DNA from: Tepidimonas sediminis
GTDB lineage: Bacteria; Pseudomonadota; Gammaproteobacteria; Burkholderiales; Burkholderiaceae_C
Length of the DNA stretch: 64,000 bases
Reading direction: 5' to 3'
Assembly: GCF_007556605.1 (NCBI RefSeq)
Contig: NZ_VJND01000008.1
Location: 1 to 64,000 of the forward strand
The notes under the pieces: model-generated
Database searches by the model: none
What the model was told of the DNA's origin: nothing
The model's input: the letters and a program-made list of their open reading frames with translations, nothing else
Shown here: positions 34,959 to 44,355 of the stretch, in pieces
Layout of the letters: each line of letters starts with the position of its first letter
Numbering within the stretch: position 1 is the first letter of the stretch
Position numbers and translations under genes: made by a program

Positions 34959-36476
34959 GTGCCGCAAGAGATCGAGCTCAAGTACGCGCTGCCCGGACTG
35001 GACGGCGCCACGGCGCTGCAGCGGCTGCGGCGACATCCTTTGCTGCGGCGGCGCACGATGCAGCGGCTGCGCCTCATCAACCGCTACTTCGACACCCCGG
35101 ACGGCTGGCTGCGGCAGCAGCGCTGTGCGCTGCGGCTGCGCGCCACGCTGGATGTGGACGCCGATGGCCGGTCGCTGCCGGGCGGTGCGCGCTGGGAGCA
35201 GACGCTGAAGACCGCCGGCGAGGGCGGCGGCGCGCTGAGCGTGCGCGGCGAGTGGACCACGCCGCTGACGCGCCCGCGCCTGCAGTGGCAGGCCTTGCAG
35301 GCCACGCCGCTGGGGGCGCTGGAGCAGGCGCCGGCGCGCCTGCGCGAACTCGTGGCCGTCTCGGAGACGCGCTGCCTGCGCACGACGTGGGTGCTGCACC
35401 TGCGCGGCGGCGCGGTGGTGGAGGTGGCGCTGGACGAGGGCGAGCTGCGTGCCGGCCGGCGCCGCGCCCCGCTGCTGGAGCTGGAGCTGGAGCTGCTGCG
35501 TGGACAACCCGAGGCCCTGCTGGCCGTGGCGGATCAGCTGGCGCAGACGCTGCCGCTGCTGCCCGCGCGCGCCAGCAAGGCCGAGCAGGCGCAGCGCCTG
35601 GCTGACGGCACGCTGCTGGCGCCGGTGCGCGCCGCCGTGCCGCGCCTGCCGGCCGGTGCGACGCCGCTGCAGGTGGCGCATGCGGCGCTGGCCGACGCGC
35701 TGGGTCAGCTGTGCGACAACCTGGCCGCCGCGGCGCGCGCCGACGACCCCGAGCTGATCCACCAGGCGCGCGTGGGCTGGCGGCGCTGGCGCAGCGTGCT
35801 GCGGCTGGTGCGACCGTGGCTGCCCGCCACGCCGCCGGACACCGCCGCGCTGCACCCGCTGCTGGAGACGCTGGGCGCGCTGCGCGATCTGGACGTCGCG
35901 CGCACCGAAACGCTGCCGGCCTGGTGCGCCGCGTTCGTGGAGGACGCCGCCGTCCACCCGCAGCGCCAGCGCGCCGTCCGCACCGCCTCCCGCCGGCTGG
36001 AGGCGGCCGCGCGGCACGCGCGCGCCACCCTGCGGCAGCAGTTGGCCGAGCCAGCCATCGCCGGCGCGCTGCACGCGCTGGGGGCGTGGCTCGTCACCCT
36101 GCCGCCTCAGGGCGACGCGGTGGAAGCTGCATGGGCCTTCGAGCGACTGCAGCGCTGGCATGCGCGCCTGAAGCGCCAGCTCAGCCAGCACGCGGCCGCG
36201 CCGGCCGAGGCGATGCAGGCGCTGCACGCGGCGCGGCTGCTGGCCAAGCGGCTGCGCTACGCCACCGAGGCGGCCAGCGGCGCCCTGCCCGCGCGGGCGA
36301 TCGAGCGCGCACAGCGCTGGCAGCGGCGCGCGCGCGGCTGGCAGGAACGGCTCGGGCGCTGGCGCGACACCCTGCGCGCCGCCGAGCTGCTGCAGCAGCT
36401 GCGGGCCGATGCGGCGCTGGTGGGCTTCCTGCGCGGCGTGGCGGCGGCCACGCATCCGCTGCGGTCGATGGACTGA
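34959..36476 (+). CDS. CYTH and CHAD domain protein
   Basis: 505 residues from a GTG with GGAGG six bases ahead. The CYTH domain (1-200) starts with the ExExK motif as EIELK (4-8) and is rich in paired charged residues of the triphosphate tunnel. The CHAD domain (about 240-500) shows repeated His/Arg helices (IHQARVGWRRWRS, ARLLAKRLRYATEA). CYTH enzymes hydrolyse inorganic or organic triphosphates; CHAD domains bind polyphosphate. The fusion is widespread in beta-proteobacteria. A function in polyphosphate or triphosphate turnover is likely. Confidence 0.9.
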   Translation: MPQEIELKYALPGLDGATALQRLRRHPLLRRRTMQRLRLINRYFDTPDGWLRQQRCALRLRATLDVDADGRSLPGGARWEQTLKTAGEGGGALSVRGEWTTPLTRPRLQWQALQATPLGALEQAPARLRELVAVSETRCLRTTWVLHLRGGAVVEVALDEGELRAGRRRAPLLELELELLRGQPEALLAVADQLAQTLPLLPARASKAEQAQRLADGTLLAPVRAAVPRLPAGATPLQVAHAALADALGQLCDNLAAAARADDPELIHQARVGWRRWRSVLRLVRPWLPATPPDTAALHPLLETLGALRDLDVARTETLPAWCAAFVEDAAVHPQRQRAVRTASRRLEAAARHARATLRQQLAEPAIAGALHALGAWLVTLPPQGDAVEAAWAFERLQRWHARLKRQLSQHAAAPAEAMQALHAARLLAKRLRYATEAASGALPARAIERAQRWQRRARGWQERLGRWRDTLRAAELLQQLRADAALVGFLRGVAAATHPLRSMD

Positions 36477-36544
36477 CGGCGCCGCCGGCGCAGGAACCGC
36501 GCCCGCGACGGCGGGCTCCAACCCGTCAAACCCCTTTCCGCATC

Positions 36545-39271
36545 ATGGTCACTCCCCCCACCGGCCCCCATGCCGCTCCCACCCCACCCTGGCACGCGCA
36601 GGCGGCCGAGGAGGTGCTGGCCGCGCTGGCCAGCCAGCCGCGCGGGCTGACCACGGCCGAGGCGCAGGCGCGGCTGCAGCGCCATGGCCCCAACCGCCTG
36701 GCCGAGGCGCCTGCGGTGCCGCTTTGGCGCCGTCTCGTGCGCCAGTTCAACAACCTGCTGATCATCGTGCTGCTGGTGGCCGCCGCCATCACCGTCGCCC
36801 TTGGTCACGGCGTGGACGCGGCGGTCATCCTCGCGGTGGTCGTGCTCAACGTCACGATCGGCCTGGTGCAGGAGGGCAAGGCCGAGCGGGCGCTGGCGGC
36901 GATCCGGGCGCTGCTCGACCCGCATGCACAGGTCTGGCGCGACGGCCAGCTGGTCGAGACCGACGCGGCGCACCTCGTGCCGGGTGACGTCGTGCAGGTG
37001 GCGGCCGGCGATCGCGTGGCGGCCGATGTGCGCTGGTTGCGCGCGCACGATCTGCAGATCGACGAAGCCGCGCTGACCGGTGAATCGGTGCCGGTGACCA
37101 AGAGCGTGGAGGCGGTGGCGCCCACGGCCGAGCTGGGTGACCGCCACGGCATGGGCTACGCCGGCACGCTGGTGACGCGTGGCCAGGGCGTCGGCGTCGT
37201 CGTCGCCACCGGCATGCGCACCGAGATGGGCCGCATCGGCCGCCTGCTGCAGAGCGTCGGCGAGACCACCACACCGCTGGTGCGGCAGATGGCGCAGCTG
37301 GGGCGCTGGATCACGCTGGCGGTGCTGGCGGCAGCGGCCTTGCTGTTCGGCTTTGGCTGGGGCGTGCGCGGGCTGCCGGCCGTCGACACCTTCATGGCGG
37401 CGGTGGGGCTGGCGGTGGCGGCGATCCCGGAGGGGTTGCCGGCCATCCTGTCGGTGACGCTGGCCATCGGCGTGCAGCGCATGGCGCGGCGCCGCGCCAT
37501 CGTGCGCCAGCTGCCGGCGGTGGAGACGCTGGGCTGCGTCACGGTGATCGGCTCGGACAAGACGGGCACGCTGACACGCAACGAGATGACCGTGCAGGCC
37601 GTGGTGCTGGCCGGTGGCACGGTGCACGTGGAAGGCAGCGGCTACGCCCCGCAGGGAGCCCTGCTGCGCGACGGGGCGCCGCTGCAGCCGGCCGAACTCT
37701 GGCGCGAGGCACCGGCGCTGCTGGCGCTGGCGGAGGGGGCGGCGCTGTGCAACGACGCCGAGCTGGTGCCCACCGAGCAGGGTGACTGGCACCTGAGCGG
37801 CGACCCCACCGAGGGCGCGCTGCTGACGCTGGCGATGAAGGCCGGGCTGCAGCCGCGCCAGTTGCGCGAGGAGCGAGCGCGCGTGGCGGTGCTGCCGTTC
37901 GAATCCGAGCGCCGCCTGATGGCCACCGCGCACGCCGAGGGGGACGGTGCGGTGCGCGTCTGGGTCAAGGGCGCGCCGGAGGCGGTGCTGGCGCGCTGCA
38001 CGCACGTGATGGGGCCGCAGGGAGAGCCGGTGGCGCTGGATGCGGCCTGGTGGCAGGCCCAGGCCGAGGCGCAGGCGGCGCAGGGGCGGCGCGTGCTGGC
38101 GGTGGCCACCGCGACGTGGCCGGCCGCGCGTGCGCTGACGCATGAGGCGATCGACGGCGGCCTGGTGCTCGTGGGGCTGGTCGGCATCATCGATCCGCCG
38201 CGGCCGGAGGCGGTGACGGCCATCGAGCAGTGCCGCCAGGCCGGCATCCGCGTCATCATGATCACGGGCGATCACGTCGTGACCGCGCGGGCGATCGCCG
38301 CGCAGCTGGGCCTGGGCGCGCAGCCGCGCGCCTTGGCCGGACACGAGATCCAGGCGATGGACGAGACGGCGCTGCGCCGCGCGGTGCGCGAGGTGGACGT
38401 GTTCGCCCGCGCCGCCCCCGAACACAAGCTGCGCCTGGTGCGCGCCCTGCAGGCCGAGGGGCACGTGGTGGCGATGACCGGCGACGGCGTCAACGACGCC
38501 CCGGCGCTCAAAGCTGCCGACGTCGGCGTGGCCATGGGCCACAAGGGCACCGAGGCGGCCAAGCAGGCCGCCGCGATGGTGCTGACCGACGACAACTTCG
38601 CCACCATCGCGCACGCGGTGGAGGAAGGCCGCACCGTCTACGACAACCTGCGCAAGGTGGTGACCTTCCTGCTGCCGATCAACGGCGGCGAGTCGATCTC
38701 GCTGCTGATCGCGGTGCTGTTCGGGCTGGCGCTGCCGATCGCGCCGGTGCAGATCCTGTGGGTCAACATGGTCAGCTCGATCGCGCTGGCGATGGTGCTG
38801 GCGTTCGAGCCGACCGAAGCCGACGTGATGCGCCGTCCGCCGCGGCCGCCGCGCGAGCCGATACTGACCGGCTTCGTGCTGTGGCGCATCGGGCTGGTGT
38901 CGGCGCTGTTCGCCGCCGGGATCTTTGGCGTCTACAAGGGCGCGCTCCTGGCCGGGCACGAGCCGGCGCTGGCGCAGACGCTGGCGGTCAACACGCTGGT
39001 GGCGATGGAAGTGTTCTATCTGTTCAGCGTGCGCTACCTGAAGGCACCCTCCTTCAGCTGGATCGGCGTGCGCGGCACGCCGCGCGTGCTGGCCGCCGTC
39101 GGCACCGCCTGCGCGCTGCAACTGGCCTTCACCTACGCGCCGTTCATGCACACGTGGTTCGGCAGCGCGCCGCTGCCGCTGCCGTGGCTGGCGGTGAGCG
39201 CCGGCATCGGCCTGGCGGTGCTGCTGGTGCTGGAGCTGGAAAAGGCCGTGCTGCGGCGCCATCGGCGCTGA
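36545..39271 (+). CDS. P2-type cation-transporting ATPase
   Basis: 908 residues. Order: N-terminal cation ATPase domain, TGES at 178-181 in the actuator domain, IPEGLP at 294-299 in helix 4, phosphorylated D338 in SDKTGTLT, KGAPEAVL and MITGDH in the nucleotide-binding and P domains, TGDGVNDAPALK, then four or more C-terminal helices. Helix 6 reads VNMVSSIALAMVLAFEP: the SERCA calcium ligand aspartate is not present, as in CtpF/Pma1-like pumps, so the ion (calcium, sodium, potassium or other) is open. No operon partner. Confidence 0.9.
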   Translation: MVTPPTGPHAAPTPPWHAQAAEEVLAALASQPRGLTTAEAQARLQRHGPNRLAEAPAVPLWRRLVRQFNNLLIIVLLVAAAITVALGHGVDAAVILAVVVLNVTIGLVQEGKAERALAAIRALLDPHAQVWRDGQLVETDAAHLVPGDVVQVAAGDRVAADVRWLRAHDLQIDEAALTGESVPVTKSVEAVAPTAELGDRHGMGYAGTLVTRGQGVGVVVATGMRTEMGRIGRLLQSVGETTTPLVRQMAQLGRWITLAVLAAAALLFGFGWGVRGLPAVDTFMAAVGLAVAAIPEGLPAILSVTLAIGVQRMARRRAIVRQLPAVETLGCVTVIGSDKTGTLTRNEMTVQAVVLAGGTVHVEGSGYAPQGALLRDGAPLQPAELWREAPALLALAEGAALCNDAELVPTEQGDWHLSGDPTEGALLTLAMKAGLQPRQLREERARVAVLPFESERRLMATAHAEGDGAVRVWVKGAPEAVLARCTHVMGPQGEPVALDAAWWQAQAEAQAAQGRRVLAVATATWPAARALTHEAIDGGLVLVGLVGIIDPPRPEAVTAIEQCRQAGIRVIMITGDHVVTARAIAAQLGLGAQPRALAGHEIQAMDETALRRAVREVDVFARAAPEHKLRLVRALQAEGHVVAMTGDGVNDAPALKAADVGVAMGHKGTEAAKQAAAMVLTDDNFATIAHAVEEGRTVYDNLRKVVTFLLPINGGESISLLIAVLFGLALPIAPVQILWVNMVSSIALAMVLAFEPTEADVMRRPPRPPREPILTGFVLWRIGLVSALFAAGIFGVYKGALLAGHEPALAQTLAVNTLVAMEVFYLFSVRYLKAPSFSWIGVRGTPRVLAAVGTACALQLAFTYAPFMHTWFGSAPLPLPWLAVSAGIGLAVLLVLELEKAVLRRHRR

Positions 39272-39350
39272 GCGGCCAGTCCGGCCGGCGCGCCGACGCA
39301 GGAACCGTGCGCGGGCGCCTCGAGACGCCTGCCGGCAGGCTCGGCGCGTT

Positions 39351-39911
39351 TCAGAGCTCCACGTCGGCGTAGATCTCGTCCAGCGACAGCGTGCCGTCGA
39401 CGCACGGCAGCTCGATGGCGCCGTCGGCGTAGCCTTCCAGCACCCAGTCGCGGCTGCGCCGGTACGCCTCGACCCAGCGGCGGTCCTGCGCCACCACGAG
39501 GTAAAGTTCCATGCTCGGGACCCGCTGGTAGGCGAGCAGCTTTTCGCGCCGGTCGATGCGTTCGGTATGCTCCGACAGCACCTCGACGATCAGGCAGGGA
39601 CGGTCGACGTGGTAGTCGGCACGGTCACGAGGGTCGCACGCCACCATCACGTCGGGGTAGTAGTAGACCTCCTGCCCGCCGTAGTCGATCCGTACCTTCA
39701 TGTCGGCCACGAATACCTGACACCCGTGGCGGCGCGCCCGCGGCAGCAGGGCGTGCGCCGTGGCCATCGCGATGCGGTTGTGGGTGCGGCTCGCGCCCAC
39801 CATGGCATACACCCTTCCGGCCACGTATTCGTGGCGCACGTCGCTGACGAGCTCGCCCTGCAGATAGTCCTCGGGCGACAGCCAGGTTTCGGGGCGGGCC
39901 AGGGCGGTCAT
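39351..39911 (-). CDS. Uma2-family (PD-(D/E)XK fold) protein
   Basis: 186 residues. YYYPDVMVAC and CLIVEVLSEHTERIDRREKL hold the Asp and the Glu-x-Leu-Ser parts of the Uma2/DUF820 restriction-like fold, seen mostly in cyanobacteria and scattered in proteobacteria. The start at 39911 has GAGGAAAG ahead. Biological function is not known; a nuclease role is inferred from the fold. It is a singleton, convergent with the ATPase gene and divergent from miaB. Confidence 0.88.
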   Translation of the reverse strand: MTALARPETWLSPEDYLQGELVSDVRHEYVAGRVYAMVGASRTHNRIAMATAHALLPRARRHGCQVFVADMKVRIDYGGQEVYYYPDVMVACDPRDRADYHVDRPCLIVEVLSEHTERIDRREKLLAYQRVPSMELYLVVAQDRRWVEAYRRSRDWVLEGYADGAIELPCVDGTLSLDEIYADVEL

Positions 39912-39943
39912 CGGACACTTTCCTCGGGGTTGCGGCTGCAGGG

Positions 39944-39973
39944 ATGATAACGACAGCCCCAGCCGCTTACAAT
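39944..39973 (+). promoter_or_regulatory. Candidate sigma-70 promoter for miaB
   Basis: ATGATA at 39944-39949, 18 bases, TACAAT at 39968-39973. Four and five of six positions agree with consensus. The miaB start is 56 bases further on. Confidence 0.42.
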
Positions 39974-40028
39974 GCGGCGCTTTTGCCCAGCCTCTGGATC
40001 CACACCACGAACCGCTGCGAGCACCGCC

Positions 40029-41366
40029 ATGACGACGAAGAAGGTCTTCATCCGCACCTTCGGCTGCCAGATGAACGAGTACGACTCGGCCAAGATGGCC
40101 GACGTGCTGGCCGCCGCCGACGGCTACGAGCTCACCGACGACCCCGAGCAGGCCGACCTGATCCTCTTTAACACCTGCTCCGTGCGCGAGAAGGCGCAGG
40201 AAAAGGTCTTCTCCGATCTCGGGCGCGTCAAGCATCTGAAGAAGAAAGGCGTGCTGATCGGCGTCGGCGGCTGCGTCGCCAGCCAGGAGGGCGAGGCGAT
40301 CATCCAGCGCGCGCCCTACGTCGATGTGGTGTTCGGCCCGCAGACGCTGCACCGGCTGCCGGAGCTGCTGCGCCAGCGCCAGCGGCAGGCGCGCCCGCAG
40401 GTGGACGTGAGCTTTCCCGAGATCGAGAAGTTCGACCACCTGCCGCCGGCGCGCGTGGAGGGTGCCTCGGCCTTCGTCAGCATCATGGAGGGCTGCAGCA
40501 AGTACTGCAGCTACTGCGTGGTGCCGTACACGCGCGGCGAGGAGGTCTCGCGCCCGCTGCAGGATGTGCTGGTGGAGGTGGCGGGCCTGGCCGATCAGGG
40601 CGTCAAGGAGGTGACGCTGCTGGGCCAGAACGTCAACGCCTGGCGCGGCGAGGATGGCGAGGACTTCGCGCTGCTGCTGGAGTGCGTGGCCGAGATCCCC
40701 GGCATCGAGCGCATCCGCTACACCACCAGCCACCCGAACGAGTTCACGCCGCGCCTGATCGAGGCCTACGCCCGCATCCCGCAGCTCGTCAGCCACCTGC
40801 ACCTGCCGGTGCAGCACGGCAGCGACCGCATCCTGATGGCGATGAAGCGCGGCTACACCGCGATGGAATACAAGAGCACGGTGCGCAAGCTGCGCGCGGT
40901 GCGGCCGGACCTGAGCCTCTCCAGCGACTTCATCGTCGGCTTCCCCGGCGAGACGGAGGAGGACTTCGCCAAGCTGATGCGGCTGGTGGAGGACGTGGGC
41001 TTTGACGCGAGCTTCAGCTTCATCTTCAGCCCGCGGCCCGGCACGCCGGCGGCCAACCTGCCGGACGACACGCCGCACGACGTGAAGCTGAAACGCCTGC
41101 AGACGCTGCAGGCCGCGCTGCAGGCCAGCGCCGAGCGCATCAGCGCCAGCCGCGTCGGCACCGTGCAGCGCATCCTGGTCGAAGGCCCGTCGAAGAAGAA
41201 CGCGCAGGAGCTGATGGGCCGCACCGCCTGCAACCGCATCGTCAACTTCGACGGCGGCCCCCACGGCCAGCGCCTGATCGGCCAGATGATCGACGTGCGC
41301 ATCACGCAGGCGCTGCCGCACTCGCTGCGCGGCGAGGTGGTGGTGCGTGAGGCGGCCAGCGCCTGA
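40029..41366 (+). CDS. miaB: tRNA-2-methylthio-N6-dimethylallyladenosine synthase
   Basis: 445 residues. The N-terminal cluster cysteines are C13 (FGCQMN), C50 (NTCSVRE) and C82 (GGCVASQ). The radical-SAM cysteines are C156, C160 and C163 (GCSKYCSYC). A C-terminal TRAM domain ends in LRGEVVVRE. It adds the methylthio group to position 37 of tRNAs. The ATG at 40029 begins the family-typical [16 protein letters not shown]; a GTG/ATG further upstream lies before the promoter -10. Confidence 0.96.
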   Translation: MTTKKVFIRTFGCQMNEYDSAKMADVLAAADGYELTDDPEQADLILFNTCSVREKAQEKVFSDLGRVKHLKKKGVLIGVGGCVASQEGEAIIQRAPYVDVVFGPQTLHRLPELLRQRQRQARPQVDVSFPEIEKFDHLPPARVEGASAFVSIMEGCSKYCSYCVVPYTRGEEVSRPLQDVLVEVAGLADQGVKEVTLLGQNVNAWRGEDGEDFALLLECVAEIPGIERIRYTTSHPNEFTPRLIEAYARIPQLVSHLHLPVQHGSDRILMAMKRGYTAMEYKSTVRKLRAVRPDLSLSSDFIVGFPGETEEDFAKLMRLVEDVGFDASFSFIFSPRPGTPAANLPDDTPHDVKLKRLQTLQAALQASAERISASRVGTVQRILVEGPSKKNAQELMGRTACNRIVNFDGGPHGQRLIGQMIDVRITQALPHSLRGEVVVREAASA

Positions 41367-41470
41367 GCCGACGTCTGCCGCCGTCGCGACCCGCTTCGGC
41401 TCGGCGCGCCGGCGCCTTGCCGCCACCCCCGTGGTCGGAGCCCGCGCGGGCGCACGGGCAAGGTCGCCGT

Positions 41471-42424
41471 TCAGCCGGCCGGAGCGGTCGGCGCGGCCTT
41501 CAGCCCCTTCGGCAGCGGAAAGCGCATCGTCTCCACCGGCCCCTCCAGCCGCCGCACCGCCGTGGCGCCCAGCGCCTTGAGCCGCTGCACCACCCCCTGC
41601 ACCAGCGCCTCGGGCGCCGACGCGCCGGCGGTGACGCCGACCCGGCAGGCGCCGTCGAACCAGGCGTCCCGCAGGCCGTCGGCATCCTCCACCATGTGGG
41701 TGCACACGCCCAGCCGCTCGGCCAGCTCGCGCAGGCGGTTGGTGTTGGAGCTGCTCGGGCTGCCGACGACGATCACCACGTCGACCTCGCGCGCCAGCAG
41801 CTTGACGGCATCCTGCCGGTTCTGCGTCGCGTAGCAGATGTCCTGCTGCTTGGGCTCGCGCAGGTTCGGAAAGCGCCGCCTGAGCACCGCCACGATCGCG
41901 GCGGTGTCGTCGACGCTGAGCGTGGTCTGCGTCACCACCGCCAGCCGCTCGGTCTGCGCCGGCTGCACGCGCTCGGCGTCCTGCGGCGTCTCGATGAGAT
42001 GGATGCCGCCGTCGACCTGCCCCATCGTGCCCTCGACCTCGGGGTGCCCGGCGTGGCCGATCAGGAAGAACTCGTAGCCCTCACGGCGCAGCTTGGCCAC
42101 CTCGACGTGCACCTTGGTCACGAGCGGACACGTCGCATCGAAGATGCGCAGCCCGCGGCGCTGCGCCTCGGTCTGCACCGCGCGGCTGACGCCATGCGCG
42201 CTGAAGATCAGCACCGCGCCCGGCGGCACCGCGTCCAGCTCCTCCACGAACACCGCCCCGCGCTGGCGCAGATCCTCCACCACGTGGCGGTTGTGCACGA
42301 TCTCGTGCCGCACGTAGACCGGCGCCCCGAAGCGCGCCAGCGCCCGCTCCACGATCTCGATCGCGCGGTCGACCCCGGCGCAAAAGCCACGCGGCTCGGC
42401 CAGCACCACCTCCTGCAGCGCCAT
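41471..42424 (-). CDS. ispH: 4-hydroxy-3-methylbut-2-enyl diphosphate reductase
   Basis: 317 residues. The three cluster cysteines are C15 ([11 protein letters not shown]), C99 ([11 protein letters not shown]) and C197 ([10 protein letters not shown]), and substrate loops [11 protein letters not shown] and TAGASAPE are intact. It makes IPP and DMAPP in the last step of the non-mevalonate isoprenoid pathway. The start is 2 bases after the slpA stop, so the two are co-translated; the frame extends upstream but only across slpA. Confidence 0.96.
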   Translation of the reverse strand: MALQEVVLAEPRGFCAGVDRAIEIVERALARFGAPVYVRHEIVHNRHVVEDLRQRGAVFVEELDAVPPGAVLIFSAHGVSRAVQTEAQRRGLRIFDATCPLVTKVHVEVAKLRREGYEFFLIGHAGHPEVEGTMGQVDGGIHLIETPQDAERVQPAQTERLAVVTQTTLSVDDTAAIVAVLRRRFPNLREPKQQDICYATQNRQDAVKLLAREVDVVIVVGSPSSSNTNRLRELAERLGVCTHMVEDADGLRDAWFDGACRVGVTAGASAPEALVQGVVQRLKALGATAVRRLEGPVETMRFPLPKGLKAAPTAPAG

Positions 42425-42426
42425 CG

Positions 42427-42921
42427 TCACAGCACTCCGATGATGCGCACCGTCAGACGCACCGCCTGCCCGGCCAGCGGATGGTTGAAGTCGACGCACA
42501 CCGCACCATCGTCACGCAGCGCGCGCACGGTGCCGGCGTAACTGCCCTGCCCGTCCGGCGTCGGAAACTGCAGCACATCGCCGACCGCGAACGTCTGCCC
42601 CGCCGCGCCCAGCTCGTCGAGCAGCCGGCGCGCCACCCACTGCACACGGGCCTCGTCGCGCGGGCCGAACGCCTCGCCGGCGGCGAGCTCGAAGGTCGCC
42701 TCGGCCCCCTCCGGCAGGCCGAGCAGCCGCTGCTCCAGCGCCGGCGCCAGCTGCCCGTCGCCCAGCGAGAGCGTGGCCGGCTGGGCACCGAAGGTGTCGA
42801 TCAGCACGGTCCCGTCGGCTCCGGCGAGCCGGTAGTGCAGCGTGACGAACGCCCCGGGGCCGACGACGGCCGGGGAGGAGGACTCGGCGGCCGGGGCGGC
42901 CGCGGTAGACTCGTGCGACAT
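42427..42921 (-). CDS. slpA: FKBP-type peptidyl-prolyl isomerase SlpA-like
   Basis: 164 residues. [38 protein letters not shown] and the C-terminal [18 protein letters not shown] are the FKBP/SlyD-class landmarks. It lacks the His-rich tail of SlyD. It is a cytoplasmic prolyl isomerase and chaperone. slpA upstream of ispH is the same pairing as in E. coli. Divergent from radC across a 33-base spacer. Confidence 0.93.
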   Translation of the reverse strand: MSHESTAAAPAAESSSPAVVGPGAFVTLHYRLAGADGTVLIDTFGAQPATLSLGDGQLAPALEQRLLGLPEGAEATFELAAGEAFGPRDEARVQWVARRLLDELGAAGQTFAVGDVLQFPTPDGQGSYAGTVRALRDDGAVCVDFNHPLAGQAVRLTVRIIGVL

Positions 42922-42954
42922 CGGCTTCGATTGTAGGACGAGGGAGGAGACCCC

Positions 42955-43626
42955 ATGGTGCGCGAACTGCCGCCGCCGGCACGCCCGCGCGAGAAGCTGC
43001 TCACCCGCGGTGCGCAGACGCTGGCTGACGAGGAGCTGCTGGCCCTGCTGCTGCGCACCGGGCTGCGCGGTCAGCCGGTGCTCGCGTTCGCGCAGGCGCT
43101 GCTGCAGCGCTTCGGCGGCCTGGCCGGCCTGCTGCAGGCCACGCCGACCCAGCTGGCCACCGTCAAGGGCCTGGGGCCGGCCAAGCGCGCCGAGCTGCTG
43201 GCGGTGTTCGAGCTGGCACGGCGCGCCTTGTCCGAGCGGCTGCGCGAGCGCCCGGTGCTGGAGTCGCCGCAGGCGGTGGCCGAGCTGCTGCGACTGCAGC
43301 TCGCCGACCGCGGTCACGAGGTGTTCGCGGTGCTCTTTCTCGACACCCAGCATCGCCTGATCGCGCTGGAGGAGCTGTTCCGCGGCACGCTGAATGAGAC
43401 CAGCGTCTATCCGCGCGAAGTGGCCCTGCGCGCGCTGCACCACGGGGCGGCCAGCGTCATCCTGGCGCACAACCACCCGAGCGGCGTGGCCGAACCTTCG
43501 GCCGCCGACGCCGCGCTGACGCAGCGCCTGCGCTCGGCGCTGGCGCTGCTGGACGTGCGCGTGCTCGACCACTTCGTCGTCACGCGCGGCGGCTGCACCT
43601 CGCTGGCGGCGCGCGGCCTGCTGTAA
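42955..43626 (+). CDS. radC: RadC family protein (JAB/MPN domain)
   Basis: 223 residues. A helix-hairpin-helix region ([14 protein letters not shown], about 70-84) precedes the JAB domain with the zinc site HNHPSG at 172-177 and the upstream glutamate in FRGTLNET. The original link to DNA repair is doubtful; the family is UPF0758 and the activity unproven. GGGAGGAG precedes the ATG. Confidence 0.93.
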   Translation: MVRELPPPARPREKLLTRGAQTLADEELLALLLRTGLRGQPVLAFAQALLQRFGGLAGLLQATPTQLATVKGLGPAKRAELLAVFELARRALSERLRERPVLESPQAVAELLRLQLADRGHEVFAVLFLDTQHRLIALEELFRGTLNETSVYPREVALRALHHGAASVILAHNHPSGVAEPSAADAALTQRLRSALALLDVRVLDHFVVTRGGCTSLAARGLL

Positions 43627-43675
43627 GCCCGCCGGCCTGCGCCCGCCAGCGCGATGCCGTACGATGCGCGCCGCG

Positions 43676-44338
43676 ATGAAAGTGCACACGCTGGCCGACC
43701 TGAAGCAGCTGCGCCGCGAGATGCAGCGCCGCGCCGAACAGGAGGCTGCCGCGCGCGCGGCGGCGGAGGCGGCGCGCCGCGCCGCGCTGGAGCGCGCCGA
43801 GCACGAGCGGCGGCTGTTCGAGCGCGCCGTCGGCCCGGTGCAACGGCTGCGCCCGCACGGGCGGGTCGAACACGCGCCACCCCCGCCGCCGCCCTGGCCG
43901 CGCCAGCGCCAGCTGGACGAGCGCGCGGTGATGCGCGAGGCGCTCAGCGACGCCTTCGACGTCGAGACGCTGCTGCACACCGACGAGCACTTGAGCTTTC
44001 GCCGCCCCGGCCTGGGGCCGGACGTGGTGCGCCGGCTGCGCCGCGGCGACTGGGCCATCCAGGCCGAGCTGGATCTGCACGGCCTGCGCACCGACGAGGC
44101 GCGCGAGCGGCTGGGCGGCTTCATCCGCGACGCGCACCGGCAGGGCCTGCGCTGCGTGCGCGTGGTGCACGGCAAGGGCCTGGGCTCACCCGGCAAGACG
44201 CCGGTGCTCAAGGGCCGCGTGCACGGCTGGCTGGTGCAGAAGAGCGAGGTGCTGGCCTTCGTGCAGGCGCGCCCCGCCGACGGTGGCGCCGGCGCCCTGA
44301 TCGTGCTGCTGCGCGCCACCAGCCACGGCCGCGCCTGA
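43676..44338 (+). CDS. Smr-domain protein
   Basis: 220 residues from the ATG at 43676; an in-frame ATG four codons earlier is possible. A charged Arg/Glu/Ala coiled N-terminal half is followed by the Smr domain with ELDLHGLRTDEARERL and VVHGKGLGSPGKTPVLKG (D-x-H-G and H-G-x-G motifs). Smr domains act as nucleases on branched DNA or on ribosome-bound mRNA (SmrB). It follows radC by 49 bases and converges on the permease gene. Confidence 0.9.
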   Translation: MKVHTLADLKQLRREMQRRAEQEAAARAAAEAARRAALERAEHERRLFERAVGPVQRLRPHGRVEHAPPPPPPWPRQRQLDERAVMREALSDAFDVETLLHTDEHLSFRRPGLGPDVVRRLRRGDWAIQAELDLHGLRTDEARERLGGFIRDAHRQGLRCVRVVHGKGLGSPGKTPVLKGRVHGWLVQKSEVLAFVQARPADGGAGALIVLLRATSHGRA

Positions 44339-44355
44339 ACGAAGCCGCGCCGAGC

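Noticed and set aside
36490-39315. Direct repeat GCAGGAACCG flanking the cation ATPase (36490-36499 and 39298-39307)
   Set aside because: Only ten bases are exact, there is no transposase or inverted end, and such matches occur by chance in DNA of this composition.
39330-39350. GCCTGCCGGCAGGC palindrome as a terminator between the ATPase and Uma2 genes
   Set aside because: The stem has almost no loop and no following T-run; base composition alone can explain it.
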